DNA of 64,000 nt from Actinomycetota bacterium (lineage in GTDB: Bacteria > Actinomycetota > Acidimicrobiia > Acidimicrobiales > Ilumatobacteraceae): assembly GCA_016213625.1 (NCBI GenBank), contig JACQZZ010000097.1, positions 1-64,000 on the forward strand, read 5' to 3'. Shown in pieces: positions 48,595 to 57,946 of the stretch (position 1 is its first letter; each line of letters opens with the position of its first letter). Under the pieces are notes generated by a model. That model worked only from the letters and a program-made list of their open reading frames with translations. It ran no database searches and was not told the origin of the DNA. The translations under genes and the position numbers were made by a program.

Positions 48595-49423
48595 GCGTCA
48601 CCAGCACCAGCGCGAGCACCGCGAGCACCAACCCGACTCCCTGCCATCGCGTGACCCGTTCCTTGTCGACCGCCATCGCGAGCATCACCGTGCTCGCCGG
48701 ATACAGCGACGCCACCACAGCCACGATCGACAGCATCCCGCCGCGCACCGCCAGGAGATAGAGCACGTTCGCTCCCATGTCGAAGACGCCGGCGACGACG
48801 GCGGTCCGAAGGGAGGGGAGGTCGCGTGCCGGTCGAGCACCCAGCGCCAACGCGAGCAGCAACAGCATCGGCACCGAGGCGAGGCGGGCGATGACCAGTG
48901 GCCACATGCCCGAGTCGTTGTCTGCTCGGTCGAGTGCCACGAACAGCAGACCGAAGCACACGCCCACCAGCACCGAGAGCACCACGATGGACCGTGGCGT
49001 GTTGTGCTGGTGGGTTCCCAGCGCGCCGCTCACCAACGCGACTGCGCCGACTGCCACCACGATGCCCACCGTCGCCAGCGCCGTGGGCCGTTCGCCCGTG
49101 GCCAGCGCCACGATCACCGGCACGGCCGCACCCACCACCGCGCTCGTGGGCGCGACCACCGACGCCTCGCCGTGAGCGAAGCCGTGGTACAGCCCGGCGA
49201 TGCCGAGTGCACCCACCATCCCGCCGAACAGGCTCCACCACCACGTGGACGCCCCGGGTACCGGCGTGCCCATCGCGATGACCGCGGCCCCGACGAGCAC
49301 CAGGCTCACGATCTGGCCGGTCGCGGCGACGATGACGCTCGGCTGGCGTCGGCTCGCACGACCGCCGCACCAGTCACCGACGCCGTAGACGAGGGCCGAG
49401 GCGAGTGCGAGCAGGACAGGCAT
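48584..49423 (-). CDS. EamA/DMT-superfamily transporter
   Basis: 279 residues with about ten hydrophobic helices in two EamA repeats (LLALASALVYGVGDWCGG ... TALATVGIVVAVGAVALVSG; SIVVLSVLVGVCFGLLFVALD ... LASLYPASTVMLAMAVDKERVTRWQGVGLVLAVLALVLV in parts). The family's ASLYPASTVMLA motif near the end is clear. Exports or imports metabolites; substrate unknown. ATG 49423 begins directly with the first membrane helix, which is why longer in-frame starts were not used. Confidence 0.87.
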   Translation of the reverse strand: MPVLLALASALVYGVGDWCGGRASRRQPSVIVAATGQIVSLVLVGAAVIAMGTPVPGASTWWWSLFGGMVGALGIAGLYHGFAHGEASVVAPTSAVVGAAVPVIVALATGERPTALATVGIVVAVGAVALVSGALGTHQHNTPRSIVVLSVLVGVCFGLLFVALDRADNDSGMWPLVIARLASVPMLLLLALALGARPARDLPSLRTAVVAGVFDMGANVLYLLAVRGGMLSIVAVVASLYPASTVMLAMAVDKERVTRWQGVGLVLAVLALVLVTLSR

Positions 49424-49451
49424 GGCAGCCCAGTCAATCAAGCGGAACGAC

Positions 49452-50063
49452 TCAGGTGGTGCACTCCGCCAGCGACCCCCAGGCCACGACTCGACCCAGA
49501 GACCGCTGGCCATCGCCATCCGCGGGAGACGCCGCTTCCTCGGTGACCGTCAGGACCGGATAGTCCGACGGGGCGACACCCGCCCAGGCGACCACGTAGT
49601 CCATGTCGTGGAAGGTGCCGGCCGGCACCCATGCCGAGCCGGAACAGTTGTGCACCCAGAGTTGGTAGTACTCGCCACCGTCGCGCCGAGGAAGGCCGGC
49701 AAGGTGGATCTCGATCTCCACGCCGCTCGACTTCGTGGTGAACTCCGCATCGCCCTGCAGTCCGGGAGCGAAATCGGTGCCCTGCATCGCCGCCGTGGCC
49801 TCGGGCTCGGGGGTGCGGTCGCGCATCACGTACACCGTCGCAGCGACGCCGGCGGCCGCGCCCGCGACTGCGATGGCAGCCATCGCGGTCCACCTGCGAC
49901 GCGGCCGCGTGCCGGAGAGGAGTCGCCGCTCCGCGTCGATGGCCGCCACGAGGGCGGCTTCGCCGTCAGTCGATGGTTGATCCCATGTGCGCGGGTCGCC
50001 GAGGGCGCCACGGAACTCGTCGATCAGCGCACGCTCGTGCGCGGTGAGATCGTCGAACGACAT
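49452..50063 (-). CDS. Membrane anti-sigma factor (RskA-like)
   Basis: 203 residues: a cytoplasmic N-terminal region (DDLTAHERALIDEFRGALGD) that would bind the sigma factor, one membrane helix (WTAMAAIAVAGAAAGVAATVYVM) and an outside domain with GVEIEIHLAGLPRRDGGEYYQLWVH, the RskA-type YYxLWV pattern. No zinc-binding HxxxCxxC is seen. It lies 52 nt downstream of the ECF sigma gene on the same strand, the usual arrangement for a cognate pair. Confidence 0.85.
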   Translation of the reverse strand: MSFDDLTAHERALIDEFRGALGDPRTWDQPSTDGEAALVAAIDAERRLLSGTRPRRRWTAMAAIAVAGAAAGVAATVYVMRDRTPEPEATAAMQGTDFAPGLQGDAEFTTKSSGVEIEIHLAGLPRRDGGEYYQLWVHNCSGSAWVPAGTFHDMDYVVAWAGVAPSDYPVLTVTEEAASPADGDGQRSLGRVVAWGSLAECTT

Positions 50064-50115
50064 TCGGTTCACCCCCTCAGGCTCGATGGGGGTACGTCGC
50101 CGCCTTGTATCTGGT

Positions 50116-50679
50116 TCACGCCGTCGCTTCACGAAGGTGGGCGAGGCGCGCCGCGAGCGCACGGTGAGCGCGGTACGACCTGCTCTTCACTGTGCCCAGC
50201 GGCAGGCCCAATCGGATGGCGATCTCCTGCTGCGTCCATCCCTCGAGGTGCTGGAGCCGCACCACCTCGCGCTCGTCCGGAGCCAGCGACTCGATGGCCT
50301 CGCGCACCTGTGCCACCTCCCATGCTGCACTCTCGCTCGGGGGCAGGCTGACCAGCGACGAGTGACCCGCCTCGACATGGTCGAGCGGCGACGTCGGCCG
50401 ACGACGCTCACGCCGCGCGATGTCGATCGCGACTCGACGGGCGATGGTGACGAGCCACGGGGCGAGCTCGCGACCGTTCTCGAACCGATCGGCGGCGCGC
50501 CATGCCTGCAGGAACGTCTGCTGCACCGCCTCCTCGGCCAGGGCGCGGTCGCCGACGACGTGCCGGGCCACCGCGAGCACCAGGGGCGCGTAGCGGCGAT
50601 ACACGACTCGGACGGCCCCCTCGTCGCCGACGCGGAACGACCTGAGCACCGCTGCGTCGAGTGGATCCGCCGTCGACAT
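50116..50679 (-). CDS. ECF-family RNA polymerase sigma factor
   Basis: 187 residues. Sigma region 2 (VVYRRYAPLVLAVARHVVGD ... EEAVQQTFLQAWRAADRFE) and sigma-70 region 4 (SLAPDEREVVRLQHLEGWTQQEIAIRLGLPLGTVKSRSYRAHRAL in parts: LEGWTQQEIA, GTVKSRSYRA) are complete. TACGAT lies 6 nt upstream of the ATG. Paired with the RskA-like anti-sigma gene downstream. Target genes unknown; the sigma genes lie next to tRNA-Val. Confidence 0.93.
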   Translation of the reverse strand: MSTADPLDAAVLRSFRVGDEGAVRVVYRRYAPLVLAVARHVVGDRALAEEAVQQTFLQAWRAADRFENGRELAPWLVTIARRVAIDIARRERRRPTSPLDHVEAGHSSLVSLPPSESAAWEVAQVREAIESLAPDEREVVRLQHLEGWTQQEIAIRLGLPLGTVKSRSYRAHRALAARLAHLREATA

Positions 50680-50685
50680 TCCCCG

Positions 50686-50691
50686 ATCGTA
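50686..50691 (-). promoter_or_regulatory. -10 box, leaderless promoter of ECF sigma gene
   Basis: TACGAT on the minus strand, 6 nt upstream of the ATG at 50679. Confidence 0.45.
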
Positions 50692-50741
50692 GGCCGACTG
50701 CGCCGACTGTGCATCCGTCGAACCCGAGTGGGGAATCACGA

Positions 50742-50764
50742 AAGCCCAGGCACTGCCTGGGCTT
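50742..50764 (-). terminator. Terminator of tRNA-Val
   Basis: Inverted repeat AAGCCCAGGCA / TGCCTGGGCTT around one central base, followed on the minus strand by TTTCG. It starts 3 nt after the tRNA 3' end. Confidence 0.75.
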
Positions 50765-50767
50765 GAG

Positions 50768-50841
50768 TGGGCGTGGCGGGACTCGAACCCGAGACCTCCA
50801 CCGTGTCATGGTGGCGCTCTAACCAACTGAGCTACACGCCC
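50768..50841 (-). tRNA. tRNA-Val (anticodon GAC)
   Basis: 74-nt cloverleaf on the minus strand. Acceptor GGGCGTG pairs with CACGCCC and the discriminator is A; D-loop AGTTGGTTA; anticodon stem CCACC/GGTGG with loop ATGACAC, anticodon GAC (GTC codons); T-loop TTCGAGT. The 49-65 pair of the T-stem is a mismatch (T:C). CCA is not encoded. A clear hairpin terminator follows. Confidence 0.93.
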
Positions 50842-50962
50842 CTGATCGCTCGCCAACGCTACCCCACCGGGTCGGTTGCGCCAACGTCGAATCCTCAGTC
50901 GATGAGCACGGGTGGACCGAGACGCTGTTCTTCCGCACCCGCCAGCGCGCATCTCGACCGGC

Positions 50963-51292
50963 TCATCGCGACCGCCTCCCCTGCAGCGGATCGTCGATCC
51001 ACGAGAGCACGTCGGCGATGTCGACCGGCTTGGCCAGGAACGCGTCGGCGCCCAGGGTCAACAGGCGCTGACGCACCTGCGGTGCCGCGTCGGCCGTGAG
51101 GACCACGACCGGCAACGTCGAGGTGCGCGGGTCGGTTCTCAGCCGTCGCAAGACCTCGTCGCCACCGATGTCGGGCAGGTGGAGATCCAGCACCAGCAGA
51201 TCCGGAGGCGAGGCGAGGACCAACTCGATCGCATCCGTGCCGCGGAGCGCTTCAATAGATCGACCATGCGCTCGGGATCGGGGACGGCACAC
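50963..51292 (-). pseudogene. Truncated response-regulator receiver domain
   Basis: The 109-residue frame contains most of a receiver domain: phospho-acceptor Asp in LLVLDLHLPDIGG, the Thr of VVVLTADAA and the Lys of AFLAKPVDIADVL. The first beta strand and acidic pair (the DD of ILVVDD) are missing: before AIELVLASPPDLL the sequence is Arg-rich and not receiver-like, and no other frame supplies the missing part. This looks like the 3' remnant of a response regulator or hybrid kinase. Phosphorylation would be unlikely without the acidic pair. Confidence 0.6.
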
Positions 51293-51479
51293 GGGTCCAA
51301 AGACCCTCTGTCACAGCCAGCGCCATACCGACCACGCCACGCGTCACGCCCCGTGACAGTGCGCCATCAACCGCCGCCGAGGGTGACACCCGACGGACAC
51401 GCCGGCGCCATCGCAGCCCGCACGCGCCGGAGGGGAGGGGCGATGTGCCCCTCCCCTCCGACCTCGCTGTGCTACGCGA

Positions 51480-54400
51480 TCAGGTGACCACTTGGTAATA
51501 CCTCGGACTCGTGGACGTGTTGTACCAACCCGCCGCATTTCGATAGAACGCACGGATGGTCGTGGTGCGTCCTCCTCGAAGCGTGCTGGTGCTCACCGAC
51601 GCGCGGCCGCTCGCGTCGATCACTGTCCAGTTTCCGATCCACCTGTTGTTCGAGTTGTCGTAGAACCGCACCTCCCCGAACGGCGTGGCCGTCGCAGGGG
51701 CCACCGGCGACACGGTCGCGGTGAACGTGACAACCTGGCCCCTGGGGATCGGATTCTGGTCCGAGGTGACGGCGACCGTCACGTTGCCCCTGGTCACCGA
51801 TTGCGTGAGCGTCACCCAGCCGGCGTGCAGGTAGTTCACGGTGCCGTCGAAGATGACGCTCACGGTCGTGGTGCCCAACGGGAGGCCGTTGGTGGTCCAG
51901 AACGCCGAGCCGTTGGCGGCCACGGGCACCGTGATGGCCTTGGTGGGGACGCCATTGACGGGCAACCAGAAGCTGACCGTTCCGCCGGTCCCAGGAGGAC
52001 CGACCAGCGCCATGAAGGTGACCGGTTCGCCCACCCTGCTGGTGGCGGTGCTCCGCAGCACCGTCAGCGTGGTGAAGGCTCGGAACACGTTCTGCGTGAG
52101 CGATGCACTGGCGCTGGCGAGCCAGTTCACCGTGCTCGGCTGATACGTGGCCGTCACCGTGTTGACACCAGGGTCACCGCCGGCCGTGTGCACGTAGTCG
52201 GCCAACGTGGCCGAACCGGTGCCGTCGAGCGGCACCACCACGGTGTCGGTCGCCACCAGCGGGTTGCTGATGGTGAACACGACCGAGCCGGTCGGCACGC
52301 CGCCAGGAATCACCGGGGTGACCGTGGCGGTGTAGGTGACCGCTGCCGGGTACGTGATGGCCGCGCCGCCGGTGCTCGAGGTGAGCGACGTGGTCGTCGC
52401 CCTGGCCTCGATCACCTGGGTGAGCGGGGCCGACGTGCTCGCTTGCCATCCGGCCAACCCGTTGTACTGAGCAGTCACCACGTGGCTGCCGAGCGACAAC
52501 GATGCCGACGAGTAGACGGCGACACCGTTCACCAGCGACACCGTGGCGACCGTGTCGGCCGCCGCCGGATTGGTGATGGTGAAGGTGACGGTGCCGTTCG
52601 GAGCGGCACCCGCGGCGGGGGTGACCGTCGCGGTGAGGTTGACGTTCAGCAGCGCACCCGACGGATTCGCACTGGAGGTCAGTGCCGTCGTGGTGGTGAT
52701 GACCGTGATCACCTGGTTGATCGAGGCGCTGGTGCTCCCCGAGTAGTTCCCGTCACCGCTGTAGGTGGCCTCCACGGTGTGGGTGCCAATGGTGAGCGAC
52801 GAGATCGCGTACGTCGCCGAGCCAGCAGTCACCGCTTGTGGTGCGGTGGTGAAGGCGGACGGCGTGCCCTTGTCGAAGGTGAAGGTCACCGAACCAGTGG
52901 CGTCGGGCGGAGCGACCGTCGCCGTGAAGGTGACGGGCTGACCGACTGCCGCGGTCGGCGAACTGCTGGCGACCGTCGTGGACGATGCGGCCTTGTTCAC
53001 CGTCTGCACCAGGAAATCGGCGCTGGCGAAGAACCCTGCGTCACCGGGATAGCTCGCGGTGATGGTGGCATTGCCCACCGGGATCGACGCCGTGGAGATC
53101 GTCGCCACGCCATTGACGAGCGCAACCGTGCCCAGTGTGGTCGGAGCGTTGTTGCCGATCTTCTGAGTGAAGGTCACGTCACCGGTTGGCGTGCCCGCTG
53201 CCACCGTGGCGTCGGACACGGTCGCGGTGAAGGTCACCGACTGGTTGAGCAGCGACGGATTCACCGAGGCGGTGAGGGCCGTCGTCGAGGCGGCTCGCAC
53301 CACGACGCCACCGGCCAGCACGAGCTGTTCGTTCGAACGCGTCTCGTCGGCGACGAGATTCGACTCGGACGTCTGCGCATCGTTCCACGCCACGACCCGG
53401 TACCAGTAGTTGGTGTTCGGGACCGCCGTGGTGTCGGTGTAGGTGGTGCCGTTGGCGACGACGTCGCTGTTGGCCAGTTTCGCCCACGCACCCGGCGTGT
53501 GCCCGGCCAGCGGGTCGTCGGGAAGGGACGCCAACGGATCGAAGTTGTCCGGTGCTCGCTCGATGTAGAACCCGATCTCCGAGCCCTTCATGTTGAGGAG
53601 ATCGAGCCGGATGTTCTGGATCCCGTTCGCGTCGGCCGGGGTCAACTGCACTGGCGTGCCGTCGGTCCAGTTCAACGTGACACCGTTCCCGGTCACAGGA
53701 ACACCGAGCGTCGGCGCGACGGGTGCATTCCACCCGACGTGCACGTTCACCGGCCGCATCATGTCCATTTCCTCGTGGCTGAGGATGTGGCAGTGGTAGA
53801 CGTACTCCCAGTCGAAGCTCATTCGAGCATTCACGATCGGGGCGATCGGGCGGCCGAGGGTGTCGGTGTTGTTGAACCCTGCCTCGGTACCCCTCACTCC
53901 GTTCTGGCTGCCGCGTGCGCCCGCCGGCATCATCGGGTTGGGCACCCGGTAGCTGTCGGGGATGGCGAACGGCAACGTCGGAATGATCGGTCGCACGGCG
54001 ATGATCGTGTCCTGCAACGGATTCATCCGCACCGTGTCCTTCCACCCGAGCTCGTTGGGGTCGGGTGGGCTGATGATGTTGTCCCACGCCACTCTGTTGA
54101 GCACCTGGACGTCGTAGAGGTGGAAGTGGATGGGGTGGGTGTCCACCCCGTTGTGCGTGATCTTCCAGATCTGCGTGCCGTCACTGTTGGTGGAGATGGG
54201 GGTGACGTTGGTGCTCGATGGCATGCCATCGGAGTTCAGCAACTCCGTCGCCGGGTTGGTGTAGGGATAGAGGATGATGTTCTGGGTGAGTGGTGTCGCG
54301 CCTGGTGCTTCGAGGCCCAGGTTGGCGGTCATTCGCCCGAACTCGTCGAAGGTCGCCGAGTTCATCTCGTCGTGGATGCCCTTCGGTTCGAACGGTAGGT

Positions 54401-57400
54401 CGATCTTCGGACCGTTGGTGTATCCGTCCTCCACAGGAGTCGGGTTCACCGCGACCGTGTCGAACTTGTACCGGAAACCGGGAACACCCTGCTCCGAGAT
54501 GCGGGCGTAGCCGTCGCACGGAGCGTCGGCCGCTGCGCCGGGTGCGTTGCACCAGCCGTTGGCGACGAAGTTCGTGCCGTAGGCCTCGTTGTACGAGGCC
54601 TGGCCGACGATGATGGGGTTCTGGCCGCGCTCGAACACGCCCGAGCCGTCGGCCTGGTGGGCGAACTCTGCCATCAACTGACCGAGGCGGTCGTTGGTGG
54701 TGTTCGGACGGTCGAAGGCCACTGCCGGGGCGGCGTTGGACACCTTCACCTGCATGATCGTGCGGGTGTTCGGGCCGTAGCCGGGCAGCGTGGTCGGCGC
54801 ACCGGCGGGCGACAGGTCGGGGCCACCGGTGTAGTAGTCGTAACCGGGCACACGAGCCGGGAAGGCAGCGGGTGCGTCGTTGTACAGGATGAGCGTCTTG
54901 CCGCGGTACTGCGAGAAGTCGACGATCACGTCGGCACGCTCAGCCGGAGCCAACAGCAACGAGTGCTGGTCCACGTTGCCCACGTCGAAGCGAGTGGGAT
55001 CCGTGATCCAGGTCGTCGGATGCGCCGGCACCACGACCGGGGTCGGCAAGAAGCCGCCCTCGGTACCGATCTGCACCCAGTTCGGGCCGGCCGGGCTCTT
55101 GGTGGTGTCGGGCGTGGGGAACACGACCGGATCGGTCTGTGCCGCCTCGAGCTCCGCAGCGTTGAGCGCCACTTCCGACAGGGTGCCGGTGGTGGGGTCG
55201 GCCACGTACCACGACAGGTTCCAGAACCGGTCGTTGGCCGCATTCAGGATGCGGTACCGGTAGGTCTTCGGGTCGACCGTGGTGGTCGGATACGCCGTGC
55301 CGTTCACGATCGGAGTGTCGTTGAACGCCTCCATGCCGACGGTGACGTTCGGGGTACCCGGAATCAACTTCGGCTCACAGAACGAGGCCGTCGCAGGGTC
55401 GCAGTTGGCGGTGATCTTGGTGACACCGTCGGCAGCGATGCCCCAGCCATCGTAGGGGTTCGGAATCGGGCCGTACTTCGGGGTGGCGGGCGGCCAGAAG
55501 AAGGGGCCGTACATCCAGCGACCGAAGCCACTCATGCCCGACGGATCGCCAGGGTTCTGCGCCGGCATGTACACGTGGGGAACCCACAGGCTGCCCTCGC
55601 CGCCCCAACGGGCCTTGTCCCAGGTGGGGTCGAGCTTGGCCATCTGCGCATCGCTGGGCACGAAGGTCTTGTCCTGGATGACGAGCGGGGTGCCGAGACC
55701 GAGGTCGGGGAACAGGCCGGTCGGTCCGAACAAGCTCTGCTCGACCTCGTCGGTGATGAGGTACCCGGCGGCCTCGCCGGCGTACACGTTGAGCCGGGTG
55801 ATGCCCCACGCGTGGTCGTGGTAGAACATCAAGCGGGCGCTCTGCTGGTTGGTGTAGAAGAACGTCATCGCGCCGGGGCCCGGGTCCGGCATGTCCGGCA
55901 CGTTGCTCACGCTGACGCCCTTGGGGTACAGCGTGCTCTCGTTGGCGGGCGTGATCCACTGGTGCGGCGTGCCGTCACTGATCCACGGGGTGATGCCACC
56001 GTGGAGGTGCAACTCGGCACGGTTCTGCGAGAAGCAGTGCGTACGTTCGCCGACGTTGTACTCCTTGCCACACATCGGGTTGCGGACTTCGTCCATCACC
56101 GACGACTGGTTCTCGGCGGGGTCGGTGATCGGAACACCGTTGGCATCGAGCTGGACCGCACCAGGGGCCATGCCCGCACCCATGAGCGTCGTGTCGACCG
56201 GGAGGAACAGGTCGCCACCTTCGTTGTTGGGCAGCAGGTTGCGGAAGAGGATGCGGACCGGACGGTCCTTCGTGGCGACGATGGTGGGCCCGAGGTAGTG
56301 AGGGTTGTCCACGCCGTACACCTGGTTGCCGTTCAGCGTGACCGCTTCGTCGACCTCCACCACCGGGCCACCGAGGCCGTCGGAGCGCTTGACGTTCTCG
56401 TTCACGAGCGGGACGTGCAACCCGGGGATCACCGACGTGCTCAGCTGCACGTAGCCACGCAGGCTGGTGGGGGGAAGGTCGCGGTGGAACTTCATCGTGT
56501 ACTGCACGATGCCGATCTCGTAGTAGTCGGTACCGGGGTACGTGGTGGTGTCGGGGACGCCGACCGGGATGTACTGACCGAGGTTGTTCGCGTTTCCGGC
56601 GCCCAGGCCGGGCAGCGTGTCGACGAACTTCTTCAGGCCGGGCGTGATGTAGCCCGAACCCGGCGAGGTGACGGTGATGGCCGTGACCGCACCGGCGACG
56701 GCGACGTTCGCCACCGCGCTGGCACCGTGATCAGGGTTCGGCACACCGACGCCGTCGTTGGCGTCGGTGATGGTGACGGCAGGCGCGCTCGGATAGGCGG
56801 CGCCGGCAGCGGTGATCTCGATGCTGCTGATGCCGATGGTGGCCTGGACGGTGGCCGGCGTCGTGGCCGCCCCGTTGCCGTCGACGATGGTGACCGTGGG
56901 GGCCGAGTAATAGCCCGCGCCGGGCTCGACGACGCTGATGCCGTTGACGACACCCGACGCGTCCATGGTGGCCACGGCCGTGGCCTGCACACCGTTCACC
57001 GTGTCGTCGGGCAGCCCGATCTCCACGATCGGCTGGATGAGGTACCCGGCACCACCGTCGATGAGGGTGAGGTTGTCCACCCCGCCGACCGCACGCGCCT
57101 GCGCCCCGGTGCCATCACCGATGGTGACGACGGGCTGCACGAAGCCGAACCCCGACTCGAGGACCGAGATCGAGGTGATCGCGCCCGTGGACAGCGTGGC
57201 CGACGCAACAGCGGGCGTCGGGGCCATGCCGGGCGCGGTGATCGCCACGGCAGCCGTGGTGTAACCGGTGCCTGGCTCGGTGACCGTGACGCTGGCGATG
57301 CCGCCCGTCTTCGGATCCACCGTGGCCGTGGCCGCTGCTCCCGTACCGTCGCCCGTGATGGTCACGACCGCGTTCGGGATGGCCTGTGGGCTGTTGGCCC

Positions 57401-57626
57401 AGTTCGGGTAGGGCCCGAAGTAGTGGGGCACCTTCGATTCATCGGTGGGGCCTGCAGGACCGGACACACCGGCTTCCGCCGTGCCCTCCTGCACCACCTG
57501 CAGTACCGAGGGCAACCCCGACACCGCAATGGCCACCGCGGCGAACACCGCTGCGATTCGGTGCCAGAGGCGCCGACTTCTCCCGTTTCCGAAACTGTGT
57601 TCGGAATAGTCCCGTCCAGTGATCAT
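51480..57626 (-). CDS. Giant secreted multicopper oxidase with Ig-like repeats
   Basis: 2048 residues. A signal/anchor segment (IAAVFAAVAIAVSGLPSVLQ) is followed by about five Gly/Val/Thr beta repeats (residues about 75-350; ITSISVLESGFGF, VNGISVVEPGAGYYSAPTVTI). The multicopper oxidase core has all copper sites: AELHLHGGITPW (about 540), MFYHDHAWG (about 602), HPIHFHLYDVQVL (about 1162) and YHCHILSHEEMDMM (about 1277, Cys with axial Met). A fibronectin-like segment and six or so Big_3-type Ig repeats (to the C-terminus; VTFTATVSPV, TFTATVAPPD) follow. Probably oxidises metals (Mn/Fe) or phenolics at the cell surface. ATG 57626 has GGGGAG just upstream. Six exported beta domains make it cell-wall or matrix associated. 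Confidence 0.9.
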   Translation of the reverse strand: MITGRDYSEHSFGNGRSRRLWHRIAAVFAAVAIAVSGLPSVLQVVQEGTAEAGVSGPAGPTDESKVPHYFGPYPNWANSPQAIPNAVVTITGDGTGAAATATVDPKTGGIASVTVTEPGTGYTTAAVAITAPGMAPTPAVASATLSTGAITSISVLESGFGFVQPVVTIGDGTGAQARAVGGVDNLTLIDGGAGYLIQPIVEIGLPDDTVNGVQATAVATMDASGVVNGISVVEPGAGYYSAPTVTIVDGNGAATTPATVQATIGISSIEITAAGAAYPSAPAVTITDANDGVGVPNPDHGASAVANVAVAGAVTAITVTSPGSGYITPGLKKFVDTLPGLGAGNANNLGQYIPVGVPDTTTYPGTDYYEIGIVQYTMKFHRDLPPTSLRGYVQLSTSVIPGLHVPLVNENVKRSDGLGGPVVEVDEAVTLNGNQVYGVDNPHYLGPTIVATKDRPVRILFRNLLPNNEGGDLFLPVDTTLMGAGMAPGAVQLDANGVPITDPAENQSSVMDEVRNPMCGKEYNVGERTHCFSQNRAELHLHGGITPWISDGTPHQWITPANESTLYPKGVSVSNVPDMPDPGPGAMTFFYTNQQSARLMFYHDHAWGITRLNVYAGEAAGYLITDEVEQSLFGPTGLFPDLGLGTPLVIQDKTFVPSDAQMAKLDPTWDKARWGGEGSLWVPHVYMPAQNPGDPSGMSGFGRWMYGPFFWPPATPKYGPIPNPYDGWGIAADGVTKITANCDPATASFCEPKLIPGTPNVTVGMEAFNDTPIVNGTAYPTTTVDPKTYRYRILNAANDRFWNLSWYVADPTTGTLSEVALNAAELEAAQTDPVVFPTPDTTKSPAGPNWVQIGTEGGFLPTPVVVPAHPTTWITDPTRFDVGNVDQHSLLLAPAERADVIVDFSQYRGKTLILYNDAPAAFPARVPGYDYYTGGPDLSPAGAPTTLPGYGPNTRTIMQVKVSNAAPAVAFDRPNTTNDRLGQLMAEFAHQADGSGVFERGQNPIIVGQASYNEAYGTNFVANGWCNAPGAAADAPCDGYARISEQGVPGFRYKFDTVAVNPTPVEDGYTNGPKIDLPFEPKGIHDEMNSATFDEFGRMTANLGLEAPGATPLTQNIILYPYTNPATELLNSDGMPSSTNVTPISTNSDGTQIWKITHNGVDTHPIHFHLYDVQVLNRVAWDNIISPPDPNELGWKDTVRMNPLQDTIIAVRPIIPTLPFAIPDSYRVPNPMMPAGARGSQNGVRGTEAGFNNTDTLGRPIAPIVNARMSFDWEYVYHCHILSHEEMDMMRPVNVHVGWNAPVAPTLGVPVTGNGVTLNWTDGTPVQLTPADANGIQNIRLDLLNMKGSEIGFYIERAPDNFDPLASLPDDPLAGHTPGAWAKLANSDVVANGTTYTDTTAVPNTNYWYRVVAWNDAQTSESNLVADETRSNEQLVLAGGVVVRAASTTALTASVNPSLLNQSVTFTATVSDATVAAGTPTGDVTFTQKIGNNAPTTLGTVALVNGVATISTASIPVGNATITASYPGDAGFFASADFLVQTVNKAASSTTVASSSPTAAVGQPVTFTATVAPPDATGSVTFTFDKGTPSAFTTAPQAVTAGSATYAISSLTIGTHTVEATYSGDGNYSGSTSASINQVITVITTTTALTSSANPSGALLNVNLTATVTPAAGAAPNGTVTFTITNPAAADTVATVSLVNGVAVYSSASLSLGSHVVTAQYNGLAGWQASTSAPLTQVIEARATTTSLTSSTGGAAITYPAAVTYTATVTPVIPGGVPTGSVVFTISNPLVATDTVVVPLDGTGSATLADYVHTAGGDPGVNTVTATYQPSTVNWLASASASLTQNVFRAFTTLTVLRSTATSRVGEPVTFMALVGPPGTGGTVSFWLPVNGVPTKAITVPVAANGSAFWTTNGLPLGTTTVSVIFDGTVNYLHAGWVTLTQSVTRGNVTVAVTSDQNPIPRGQVVTFTATVSPVAPATATPFGEVRFYDNSNNRWIGNWTVIDASGRASVSTSTLRGGRTTTIRAFYRNAAGWYNTSTSPRYYQVVT

Positions 57627-57696
57627 CTCCCCGTCTCCCTTTTCCCGTCGGAGTGCTGTCGGTGCCATCGCACCACAGGCAGTGGAAAACGTACAT

Positions 57697-57710
57697 AGGA
57701 CTTAAGTCCT
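57697..57710. promoter_or_regulatory. CTTAAG-centred palindrome AGGACTTAAGTCCT
   Basis: 14-bp perfect palindrome in the divergent promoter region. It shares the ACTTAAGT core with the GAACTTAAGTTC elements at 9565 and 24701 and could bind a dimeric regulator. Confidence 0.4.
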
Positions 57711-57930
57711 TTGGTTGACAAGAAACGGACTTTTCTAGGACCTCCGTTGGATGAATCTGCACTCACCGTCCAACGCTGCCCACCCACCGTGGCATTCGCT
57801 GAGAATCGCTGGACGAAACGCATTGTTTCCATCATTCGAGATCAGGTTCAGGTTAATTGTGAGGAATCAACCACACAGGGTAGGAAGTCCATGGTGAACT
57901 GGTGATTCGCCGTTGTACAACTGTGTTGAC

Positions 57931-57938
57931 GAGGAGGG
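57931..57938 (+). promoter_or_regulatory. Ribosome-binding site of GGDEF-EAL gene
   Basis: GAGGAGGG 8 nt before ATG 57947. It supports that start over a GTG at 57902 and a GTG at 57944. Confidence 0.65.
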
Positions 57939-57946
57939 TGCCGGTG

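Larger units (their letters stand above)
57627..57946. other. 320-nt divergent intergenic region
   Basis: Between the multicopper oxidase (minus) and the GGDEF-EAL gene (plus). AT-richer than its neighbours. It holds the palindrome AGGACTTAAGTCCT (57697-57710), a TTGACA at 57715-57720 without a convincing -10, and a strong Shine-Dalgarno GAGGAGGG at 57931-57938. No gene is seen. Confidence 0.5.

Noticed and set aside
50768-50841. tRNA-Val considered as an attachment site for an integrated element
   Set aside because: No second copy of its 3' end was found in the window and no integrase lies nearby; the only supported integration is at rel.
51492-54398. 968-codon open frame on the plus strand opposite the multicopper oxidase
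   Set aside because: Shadow of the oxidase gene. The same applies to the 1013-codon frame at 54657-57698.
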